NCBI GenBank assembly: GCA_002389265.1
Contig: DGOD01000193.1
Span: 1-9,401 of the forward strand
Reading direction: 5' to 3'
Length of the DNA: 9,401 nucleotides
From: Gammaproteobacteria bacterium UBA4475
Lineage (GTDB): Bacteria; Pseudomonadota; Gammaproteobacteria; Pseudomonadales; Azotimanducaceae
The notes beneath the pieces are model-generated. The model was not told the origin of the DNA, did no database searches, and saw nothing but the letters and a program-made list of their open reading frames with translations. Below are positions 1-5,485 of the stretch, one piece after another; positions within the stretch are counted from its first letter, which is position 1, and each line of letters opens with the position of its first letter. The translations under genes and the position numbers were made by a program.

Positions 1-338
1 GCCCCCGAACCCCCATTGCCCACGTATTTCTCAGCAAGCTTGCGGGTAACAGGCCAGATATCAAACTCGGGAAGCAGGTACGACTCGGCTACGCCATCAA
101 TCCCAACGTGCCCGGCGACAGGTGCTAATGCCTCAATGCACAGCGAACAACGCGCGTCAAACTGCAACTGTTTGCACCAGAGTCGATTGGTTGTACCGGT
201 AAGCCAAAACACGCCATCGTCATGTAACCACCAGATAGGCACCGTGTAGGGTCTGCCATCACGCCGCAGAGAGGCCAACACGCCAACGTGCGGTTGCTGC
301 AGAAATTCTTCAAGTACGGATGGCTCCATGCGCGGCAT
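1..338 (-). CDS. PNPOx-like split-barrel flavin/F420-type protein, N-terminal part (cut by window edge)
   Basis: Reading the minus strand from 338 gives an open frame of 112 codons that continues off the left edge, so the C-terminus is missing. The protein starts MPRMEPSVLEEFLQQPHVGV and continues with LASLRRDGRPYTVPIWW. This is the first strand pair of the pyridoxamine 5'-phosphate oxidase-like split barrel: a short helix, 'vgvLaslrrdGrPyvvPiwy', then a strand around residues 40-48 and a 'GTTNR..CKQLQFDARCSLCIE' segment. The family binds FMN, F420 or haem and covers many small oxidoreductases of unknown substrate. The start at 338 is preferred over the in-frame ATG at 329, because TAGG lies 8 bases upstream of the former. 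It points the same way as the LysR gene but is separated from it by a likely terminator, so it is probably its own unit. The fold is fairly secure; the reaction and cofactor are unknown. Confidence 0.8.
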   Translation of the reverse strand, partial: MPRMEPSVLEEFLQQPHVGVLASLRRDGRPYTVPIWWLHDDGVFWLTGTTNRLWCKQLQFDARCSLCIEALAPVAGHVGIDGVAESYLLPEFDIWPVTRKLAEKYVGNGGSG

Positions 339-369
339 TTGCGTTACCTACTTTTACGACGAAAGACGG

Positions 370-375
370 ATATTA
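370..375 (-). promoter_or_regulatory. Possible -10 box for the PNPOx-like gene
   Basis: On the minus strand TAATAT lies about 32 bases before the ATG at 338, just downstream of the putative LysR terminator. No convincing -35 hexamer is seen at 17 bases; an A-run of seven lies there instead. Weak call. Confidence 0.25.
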
Positions 376-404
376 GTTAGCGATTCTTTTTTTACTGCTG
401 GCCC

Positions 405-432
405 TAAAAATTCTGGTCACCAGATATCTTTT
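405..432 (-). terminator. Rho-independent terminator after the LysR gene, possibly bidirectional
   Basis: The core at 412-424 is the perfect palindrome TCTGGTCACCAGA, which can fold as a 5-bp stem with a 3-base loop. On the minus strand it is followed by A and then five T (410-406), the layout of an intrinsic terminator for the leftward LysR transcript, whose stop codon is about 65 bases upstream. On the plus strand a T-run (429-434) also follows after a few bases, so it could work both ways. The stem is short, so strength is uncertain. Confidence 0.5.
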
Positions 433-487
433 TTCACTACCCCACAATGTTCTGACGAATCAGCCCGTAGCTGACCGACGCCGCGCC

Positions 488-1393
488 TCACCCAATGCTA
501 GCTGATACAACTGCCTCAAAAGCTTCAACAGCAGGCGATTTAGCTTTGGTTGCTGCCACAGCATAGGCCAGTTGTTGCGGCGGGATATCAACGACACCAT
601 CAAGAATAACAAAACGCTTTAACCTTTCTGCAAACTTTGGTGATAGTGAAGCAACATGTGAAAAAGTATCAGTGCTGGCAACAATAGATTTGGTTAACTC
701 AAAATCATCGGTAACGTACCTTGGATGCATTGGCGGCAAGCCATTGGGTGCATACCGCGTGGCGACATCGATATGAATCGGTTGGACCGTTGCGGGCAAT
801 AAAATAGGGTATTTCAGCAAGTCAGCCTCTCCGATCTTTTTCAGTTTGGTCAATGGATGATTCCTTCGAATCATAAATCCATAATACAAGTCTCGTAATA
901 CCGTCACTTTCATTTCCGGCCACTGAGTCAGTGGTCTGGCGGCACCCCACAACACATCAAGATCACCACTGATCACTCTGGGCGCGAGTTGTTCAGCTGA
1001 CCCGACAACGAGTTCAAGCTGCATGCCGGGATACGCCTTGACCAGCTCTTCCAGCGGTCCATTGATATAGACCTGATAGGCCGATGGCGCGATACCAACT
1101 CTTAACCTGCCAAGTTTAAGGTTGAGATAGTCCTCGGTATTGATAAACAGGTCATCAACACTCTTTATGACCCTCTGCGCCTGGTCAACGAACACCTGCC
1201 CCGCCTCGGTTAATCGCATGCCACGTCTCATACGCAAGAACAGCTGTACACCCAGTTGCTTCTCTACATCCGCGATGCTGCGTGTTAACGCGGGCTGAGA
1301 AATTGCGAGTGTATGTGAGGCAGTGGTGATCGATTCTGAATGAGCAACCTCCGCCACGTGTCTGATTTTCTTCAGGTCAATATTCATTCGCAT
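488..1393 (-). CDS. LysR-family transcriptional regulator
   Basis: A 301-residue protein, the usual LysR length. Residues about 7-65 form the winged helix-turn-helix: 'ITTASHTLAISQPALTRSI' is the recognition region, followed by 'EKQLGVQLFLR' and 'RLTEAG', the canonical LysR wing. A linker helix follows to about residue 92. From 'LGRLRVGIAP' (about 94-103) to the end is the periplasmic-binding-protein-like effector domain that senses a small ligand. The start at 1393 is chosen over the internal ATG at 1387 because GGAG (1404-1401) sits 7 bases before it. It is divergent from the seven-gene catabolic train, the standard arrangement for a LysR protein controlling the neighbouring operon and itself from the shared spacer. 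The inducer is unknown; a pathway substrate or CoA/glutathione intermediate is likely by analogy. Family assignment is secure, target inferred from layout. Confidence 0.95.
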   Translation of the reverse strand: MRMNIDLKKIRHVAEVAHSESITTASHTLAISQPALTRSIADVEKQLGVQLFLRMRRGMRLTEAGQVFVDQAQRVIKSVDDLFINTEDYLNLKLGRLRVGIAPSAYQVYINGPLEELVKAYPGMQLELVVGSAEQLAPRVISGDLDVLWGAARPLTQWPEMKVTVLRDLYYGFMIRRNHPLTKLKKIGEADLLKYPILLPATVQPIHIDVATRYAPNGLPPMHPRYVTDDFELTKSIVASTDTFSHVASLSPKFAERLKRFVILDGVVDIPPQQLAYAVAATKAKSPAVEAFEAVVSASIG

Positions 1394-1400
1394 AATCGGA

Positions 1401-1404
1401 CTCC
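1401..1404 (-). promoter_or_regulatory. Ribosome binding site of the LysR gene
   Basis: GGAG on the minus strand with a 7-base spacer to the ATG at 1393. It would be 13 bases from the second in-frame ATG at 1387, so it decides the start. Confidence 0.6.
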
Positions 1405-1412
1405 AGAAGCAT

Positions 1413-1430
1413 GCATATGACGCATATTAC
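1413..1430. repeat. Tandem near-repeat with embedded dyad in the divergent spacer, possible operator half-sites
   Basis: GCATATGAC (1413-1421) is followed directly by GCATATTAC (1422-1430), 8 of 9 bases identical. Within it ATATG-ACG-CATAT (1415-1427) is a perfect dyad. It lies just upstream of the LysR ribosome site, where autoregulatory LysR binding would be expected. Confidence 0.35.
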
Positions 1431-1453
1431 ATGACGACAATTGCATTAGACAA
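1424..1453 (-). promoter_or_regulatory. Possible promoter of the LysR gene
   Basis: On the minus strand TTGTCT (1453-1448) and TAATAT (1429-1424) are separated by 18 bases and lie about 30 bases before the start codon. The -35 element overlaps the 17-bp inverted repeat, which would allow negative autoregulation. Pattern match only. Confidence 0.35.
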
Positions 1454-1462
1454 CATGTCTAA
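1446..1462. promoter_or_regulatory. Perfect inverted repeat, likely LysR operator
   Basis: TTAGAC-AACAT-GTCTAA is a perfect 6-bp dyad with a 5-base centre. An overlapping TTG-N7-CAA element (1441-1453) also fits the loose T-N11-A rule for LysR sites. It lies between the two divergent genes, roughly 55 bases from the regulator start. It is the best operator candidate in the window. That it binds this regulator is inferred. Confidence 0.5.
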
Positions 1463-1529
1463 ATTGGCCGAGTATTGAATTCCGCTTAACGGCTAAACCA
1501 TGGCCGGAGACACGCTGAGAAGACGCCTA

Positions 1530-1547
1530 CTGTCGCCTAACAGACAG
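1530..1547. other. Short dyad in the leader side of the spacer
   Basis: CTGTC (1530-1534) and GACAG (1543-1547) could pair across an 8-base loop. It lies about 90 bases before the crotonase start and could be a second regulator contact or a weak hairpin. No T-run follows, so it is not a terminator. Confidence 0.2.
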
Positions 1548-1571
1548 ATCATCTACATGGGATTTCCACAA

Positions 1572-1601
1572 AAGACAGCGGCGGGGTTGATTCGCTATAG
1601 T
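1572..1601 (+). promoter_or_regulatory. Possible promoter of the seven-gene operon
   Basis: TATAGT (1596-1601) resembles a -10 box, with a poor AAGACA (1572-1577) 18 bases upstream. A weak -35 is what an activator-dependent LysR promoter would show. Transcription would begin about 28 bases before the crotonase ATG. Confidence 0.3.
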
Positions 1602-1635
1602 CGAAATCGAGTTTTACTTTGCAAAGGAATAACAA

Positions 1636-2394
1636 ATGATACTGACAACAGATGATGGCCACGTAAGAACGATTACGCTGAACCGGCCGGACGCGATGAA
1701 CGCCTTCAATGGGCAACAGTTCGACGACCTGACTGAAGCACTGTTAGCTGCTCAAGCAGAAGCAGCCGTTCGCGTCGTAATCATAACGGGTACTGGCCGA
1801 GCATTTACAACCGGGCTTGACCTAAGTGAAGTCGGTAAAGATATCGAACCGCCTAAGCATGGCGTACCTGGCCTATTCAATACGCTGATTGATTTCCCAA
1901 AGCCTCTGTTACTTGCGATCAATGGGTTTGGCGTTGGCTTCGGCGCAACCATGATTGGGCTGGCTGACATGTCCTTTATGGCGCAAAGCGCGCGCCTGAG
2001 GTGCCCGTTTACGTCGCTCGGCGTTGTCGGCGAAGCAGCGGCAACCTATCTGTTCCCCCGCATGATGGGTCATCAGGCAGCCAACTGGATGCTCTATTCC
2101 TCCGCCTGGTTTGACGCCAATGAATGTAAGGAATCAGGCCTGGTGCTGGATGTATTTCCCGACGACGCTTTACTCGATGAAGTCATGACGCGGGCGCAAA
2201 CCATGGCCGCTAATTCGCCGGTGGCATTGATACGATCAAAGGAACTCTCGATGGGGCCTGTGCGCGAGAAAATACGAGCGACTATGGACGCAGAAAACGC
2301 CGTCTATGACGAACTCCATGGTGGCCCAGAGAACATGGAGGCGATCAACGCCTTCCTGGAAAAGCGAGAACCCGATTTTTCAAAACTCGCCTAA
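1636..2394 (+). CDS. Enoyl-CoA hydratase/isomerase family protein, probably a double-bond isomerase
   Basis: A 252-residue crotonase-fold protein acting on an acyl-CoA in the cytoplasm. The oxyanion-hole elements are visible: 'AFTTGLDL' (56-63) and 'NGFGVGFGATMIG' (97-109), the latter with GFG in place of the usual GGG. The two glutamates of true enoyl-CoA hydratases (Glu144 and Glu164 of the rat enzyme) align with Thr105 and Phe125, so both are missing. Instead 'PFTSLGVVGEAAATYLFPR' (124-142) places Glu133 where delta3,delta2-enoyl-CoA isomerases carry their single catalytic glutamate in a 'PFtsLGlvPE' motif. Isomerase activity is therefore more likely than hydration, though this is an alignment by eye. 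AAGGA lies 7 bases before the ATG. It is the first gene of the operon, 28 bases before the CoA-transferase that probably makes its substrate. Family secure; exact reaction inferred. Confidence 0.92.
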   Translation: MILTTDDGHVRTITLNRPDAMNAFNGQQFDDLTEALLAAQAEAAVRVVIITGTGRAFTTGLDLSEVGKDIEPPKHGVPGLFNTLIDFPKPLLLAINGFGVGFGATMIGLADMSFMAQSARLRCPFTSLGVVGEAAATYLFPRMMGHQAANWMLYSSAWFDANECKESGLVLDVFPDDALLDEVMTRAQTMAANSPVALIRSKELSMGPVREKIRATMDAENAVYDELHGGPENMEAINAFLEKREPDFSKLA

Positions 2395-2422
2395 AAATTA
2401 ACGATAGGAACCAGGAATCACA

Positions 2423-3679
2423 ATGCCTCAACCATTGACCGGTTACACCATCATTGAAATGGGTACTGCAATACAAGGGCCCGCAGCGGGCGTCTATCTG
2501 TCTGATATGGGCGCCGATGTCATCAAGATCGAGCCGCCAATCGGCGACTCAAGCCGATTTCACAGAGGTGTGAACAACGAGACGCCACCGGAGACACCGG
2601 GCTCGATGTTCACCGCCGGCAATCGTGGCAAACGATCGGTCTGCCTGGATGTCAACACAGACGCTGGCATAGACGTGGTACGCCAACTCATTAAAGACGC
2701 CGACGTTTTCATGAGCAACTACCGCGCGCATTTTCTTAATCGTCTGGGACTTGACTACGACAGCGTAAAAAAACTAAACCCCAATGCAATTTATGCCACG
2801 GTTAACGGCTTTGGCCCACTTGGGCCTGATGCGGACAGGCCGATGGTTGAAGGCGCCGTACAAGCGCGGGGAGGACTGGCTAACCTGTGCGGGCCATCTG
2901 ATGGGCTGCCTACGCCGTCCGGTGCAACTATCGCCGATGGCGCCGGCGCCATGCACTTTGCCCTGGGTATTGTCACAGCACTACTGGCCAAAGAACGCCA
3001 CGGTGTCGCTCAGCAGGTGAATACTTCCAGCCTGGGAACACAAATATGGTTGCAGTCCTGGGAAATACAGCAATACCTGTTGACGGGTAAACCCTTGAAA
3101 CGCGCCGGGAATCATATGCCAAACATTCGAGGACCCTGGGGCGTCTATGCCGCAAGTGATGGTGAAGCGTTTATCTTCTGCCTGATCGGCGATAAAGCAT
3201 GGAAGCCATTCTGTGAATATGGCGGCCTGCCGGATCTTGCCAGTAACCCGTTCTGGGATGACGGATTCAAACGGATGGGTGCACTGCCTGGCGGCCAGGA
3301 CGACGCTGCCGTAAAACGCGTGCGCGCTGATATGGCAAAGGTGTTTGCCAATCGAACAAGTGCAGAATGGTCAGCGTTCTTTAGGTCACAAGACGACATC
3401 ATTGCCGAAAAAATTCAAAACCATGCAGAGGTCGCGAGCGACCCCCAAACAATTGCCAACGAATACATTGTGCCGATGGAGTTCGATGGCGTAGGCGAAT
3501 CCCGCGTAGTCGGCAATCTAGTTCAATTGAGTGAGACACCAGGATCTGTAAAAACCGCCCCACCGGCACTCGGCAACGCCACCAGGGAGGTGATGGAAGC
3601 ACTCGGTTACTTGGATGACGACATCAATGCAATAGAACAGCACACCGCACAACTTCGCAAAAAAATACTAGGAACCTGA
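2423..3679 (+). CDS. Family III (CaiB/BaiF) CoA-transferase
   Basis: A 418-residue protein, the usual family length. The N-terminal signature is clear: 'LTGYTIIEMGTAIQGPAAG' (5-23), 'LSDMGADVIKIEPP' (26-39) and 'NRGKRSVCLDV' (67-77). The catalytic aspartate that forms the acyl/CoA anhydride intermediate is Asp172 in 'GATIADGAGAMHFALG', matching Asp169 of formyl-CoA transferase. The preceding 'PMVEGAVQARGGL' (140-152) has Glu143 where many members have Asp. Family members move CoA between carboxylic acids, or act as racemases on 2-methylacyl-CoA. Here it would activate the carboxylic acid of this pathway for the crotonase upstream. AGGA lies 6 bases before the start, and the stop is only 3 bases before the glutathione transferase ATG. 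The acid and the CoA donor cannot be read from sequence. Family very secure. Confidence 0.95.
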   Translation: MPQPLTGYTIIEMGTAIQGPAAGVYLSDMGADVIKIEPPIGDSSRFHRGVNNETPPETPGSMFTAGNRGKRSVCLDVNTDAGIDVVRQLIKDADVFMSNYRAHFLNRLGLDYDSVKKLNPNAIYATVNGFGPLGPDADRPMVEGAVQARGGLANLCGPSDGLPTPSGATIADGAGAMHFALGIVTALLAKERHGVAQQVNTSSLGTQIWLQSWEIQQYLLTGKPLKRAGNHMPNIRGPWGVYAASDGEAFIFCLIGDKAWKPFCEYGGLPDLASNPFWDDGFKRMGALPGGQDDAAVKRVRADMAKVFANRTSAEWSAFFRSQDDIIAEKIQNHAEVASDPQTIANEYIVPMEFDGVGESRVVGNLVQLSETPGSVKTAPPALGNATREVMEALGYLDDDINAIEQHTAQLRKKILGT

Positions 3680-3682
3680 ACA

Positions 3683-4411
3683 ATGGATCTATGGACCGCG
3701 GCAACACCCAACGGTTGGAAAGTCACCATTATGGTGGAAGAGCTGATTGAAGCCGGGATAGACATGCCCGAACTAAAACTACGCAACATCAGTTTAATCG
3801 ACGGTGAGCAGTTCTCTGAGGAATTCACGCGGCACAATCCGAATCAAAAAATCCCGGTACTGATTGATGGCGATGTCGACATTATGGAGAGCTGCGCCAT
3901 CCTTCAATACCTGGGTGAAAAATATCCCTCTGACCTTTTCCCCCAGGGTGAAAAGCGCTGGGAAATTCTGCCCTGGTTGTACTGGCAGGCAGCAAACGTT
4001 GGCCCAATATTTGGTAATAGATTGAGCTACACAAGGTACATGGACGACGTCGACGATGCCGCCAAGGCGCATCCCTTGGAACGATTTCTCAAAGAAGCGC
4101 GACGCCTTGCCTCAGTATTGAATCACCGTCTCGAGGGTCGAGATTATGTTTGCGGCGACAACCTTACCATCGCCGACATCGCTATCTACCCGTGGGTGCG
4201 TGGCTGGAAGTGGAGCAAGATCAACATGACCGACCAGCCCAATGTCATGGCCTGGATCGATCGGGTTCGAGCGAGACCTGCCGTAGGCCGAGGCTTGGCA
4301 TACGGCATGCCGAAGGAAGAAATAGATCAGTGGAGTGCCGAACGAAAAGCCGAATATGCAAAAAACGGCGCCACCATCGCCGATAACAAAACACTAAGAA
4401 CGGAGTCTTGA
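3683..4411 (+). CDS. Glutathione S-transferase, nu/Ure2p-like (YfcG/YghU type)
   Basis: A 242-residue cytoplasmic enzyme. The thioredoxin-fold domain (1-80) opens with 'TPNGWKVTIMVEEL'. Thr8 and Asn10 match the Thr-x-Asn pair that nu-class enzymes use in place of catalytic Tyr/Ser/Cys. 'NPNQKIPVLID' holds the cis-proline (Pro58), and Glu69-Ser70 of 'MESCAIL' bind the glutathione gamma-glutamyl group. The helical domain (about 93-210) contains 'WLYWQAANVGPIFGN' and the N-capping 'LTIADIAIYPW' with Asp165. Nu-class members are known for disulfide-bond reductase and organic peroxide activity, but some homologues act in catabolism on epoxides or ether bonds. The ribosome site AGGA (3670-3673) lies inside the end of the CoA-transferase gene, and the next gene starts 3 bases after the stop, so the three are tightly coupled. 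Family secure; substrate unknown. Confidence 0.93.
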   Translation: MDLWTAATPNGWKVTIMVEELIEAGIDMPELKLRNISLIDGEQFSEEFTRHNPNQKIPVLIDGDVDIMESCAILQYLGEKYPSDLFPQGEKRWEILPWLYWQAANVGPIFGNRLSYTRYMDDVDDAAKAHPLERFLKEARRLASVLNHRLEGRDYVCGDNLTIADIAIYPWVRGWKWSKINMTDQPNVMAWIDRVRARPAVGRGLAYGMPKEEIDQWSAERKAEYAKNGATIADNKTLRTES

Positions 4412-4414
4412 ACC

Positions 4415-5413
4415 ATGACAGATCAATACAGAATATTTGGTGCGGAACTATCGCCCTTCTCCGTCAAGATTCGATCCTACTTTCGCTATAAACAGATCCC
4501 TCATCAATGGATCGTTCGCAATGCCGCATCGGCAGACGAGTATCAGAAGTTCGCAAAGATTCCGATTATCCCGCTGGTAGTGACTCCTGAAGAAGAATCA
4601 CTGCAGGATTCCACGCCCATCATTGAGGCAATCGAGCAACGATTCCCTGGACCTACAATTCACCCAGAAGATCCGATCTGTCAGTTCATCTCAACAATGA
4701 TTGAAGAGTTCGGTGACGAATGGGGTAATAAGTGGTTTTTCCACCTGCGCTGGGCTCGCGATGAAGACTGCACCAGCGCCGGAGGCAGAATCGCTGCGCT
4801 GAACGCACCAGATGCGGACGATGCTACTCGAGCGACTATTCGCGATCAGATCGTTGAACACATGAAAGGCCGCGTCTTCTTTGTCGGCTCAAATGAACAA
4901 ACGGCACCGCAGATCGAACAATCGTTCAAAGATGGCATCAAACTTTTGGATACTCACTTTAGCAAACACCCATACCTGTTTGGTGGCAAGCCTGCCTTCG
5001 GCGATTTTGGCCTCTGGGGCCAGCTCTACTGCGCGTGGACAGACCCCACTGCTGGCGCTTTGATCGAAGCTACCGCACCACATTTATTAGACTGGATACA
5101 CCGCATGCTGTGGCCAACCGACAGTGGTGATTATGAGAACTGGGACGCCCTGGCACCGACCCTGATGCCCTTTGTTAAAGACCAGATTGGCGATCTGTTT
5201 GCACCCTGGACCGTCGCTAACACCCTGGCTATGGCTGCCGGTGAAGATGAATTCAAGGTAGACCTGAAAGGCCAGAGCTTTTCCCAGAAACCCCAGAAGT
5301 ATCACGTAAAGTCGCTGGCCGTGTTACGAGAAAAATATGCTACCGTTTCGGGTAATGCTGAACTCAACGGTGTATTGGAAGCCGCTGGATGCCTGACTTT
5401 CCTGCAATCTTAG
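4415..5413 (+). CDS. Large glutathione S-transferase-like protein (332 aa) with C-terminal extension
   Basis: The N-terminal thioredoxin-like domain (about 4-78) has 'GAELSPFSVKIRSYFRYKQIP', with Ser13 or Ser16 at the position of the catalytic residue. 'IPIIPLV' carries the likely cis-proline Pro53, and Asp65-Ser66 of 'LQDSTPII' fill the glutathione-binding acid-Ser position. A helical domain follows (about 84-236), with 'GKPAFGDFGLWGQLYCAWTDP' holding the N-cap Asp197. The remaining ~95 residues (237-332) have no motif I recognise and make it about 100 residues longer than ordinary glutathione S-transferases. There is no cysteine at the active-site position, so omega/lyase-type chemistry is less likely. 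It follows the first transferase by 3 bases with GGAG 9 bases before the ATG. The two are different enough to have separate steps, for example conjugation and deglutathionylation. Fold likely; reaction unknown. Confidence 0.82.
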   Translation: MTDQYRIFGAELSPFSVKIRSYFRYKQIPHQWIVRNAASADEYQKFAKIPIIPLVVTPEEESLQDSTPIIEAIEQRFPGPTIHPEDPICQFISTMIEEFGDEWGNKWFFHLRWARDEDCTSAGGRIAALNAPDADDATRATIRDQIVEHMKGRVFFVGSNEQTAPQIEQSFKDGIKLLDTHFSKHPYLFGGKPAFGDFGLWGQLYCAWTDPTAGALIEATAPHLLDWIHRMLWPTDSGDYENWDALAPTLMPFVKDQIGDLFAPWTVANTLAMAAGEDEFKVDLKGQSFSQKPQKYHVKSLAVLREKYATVSGNAELNGVLEAAGCLTFLQS

Positions 5414-5441
5414 CGCTTCAACAAAGATCAACTAGCTAGCG

Positions 5442-5469
5442 ACTATTGCCTAACTACTATTGCCTAACT
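5442..5469 (+). repeat. Two perfect 14-bp tandem copies in the intergenic gap
   Basis: ACTATTGCCTAACT occurs at 5442-5455 and again at 5456-5469 with no mismatch. It fills much of the 72-base gap between the second glutathione transferase and the PLP enzyme and ends just before the GAGGAA ribosome site. A CTAGCTAG palindrome (5432-5439) lies directly upstream. It could be a replication-slippage duplication or a pair of direct binding sites. Confidence 0.7.
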
Positions 5470-5485
5470 ATAGAGGAAGCCTGTC

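Noticed and set aside
16..313. Two short closed frames, 16-249 plus and 125-313 minus
   Set aside because: Both overlap the open minus-strand frame that reads as a split-barrel protein; their translations show no domain and no ribosome site.
1500..1655. A 51-codon plus-strand frame in the divergent spacer, overlapping the crotonase start
   Set aside because: No ribosome site precedes it, composition is basic and motif-free, and it would cover the promoter region. Probably chance.
1534..5468. GCCTAAC shared by the divergent spacer (about 1535-1541) and the 14-bp tandem repeat near 5442
   Set aside because: Only seven bases match and the flanks differ; expected by chance, so not called a common regulator site.
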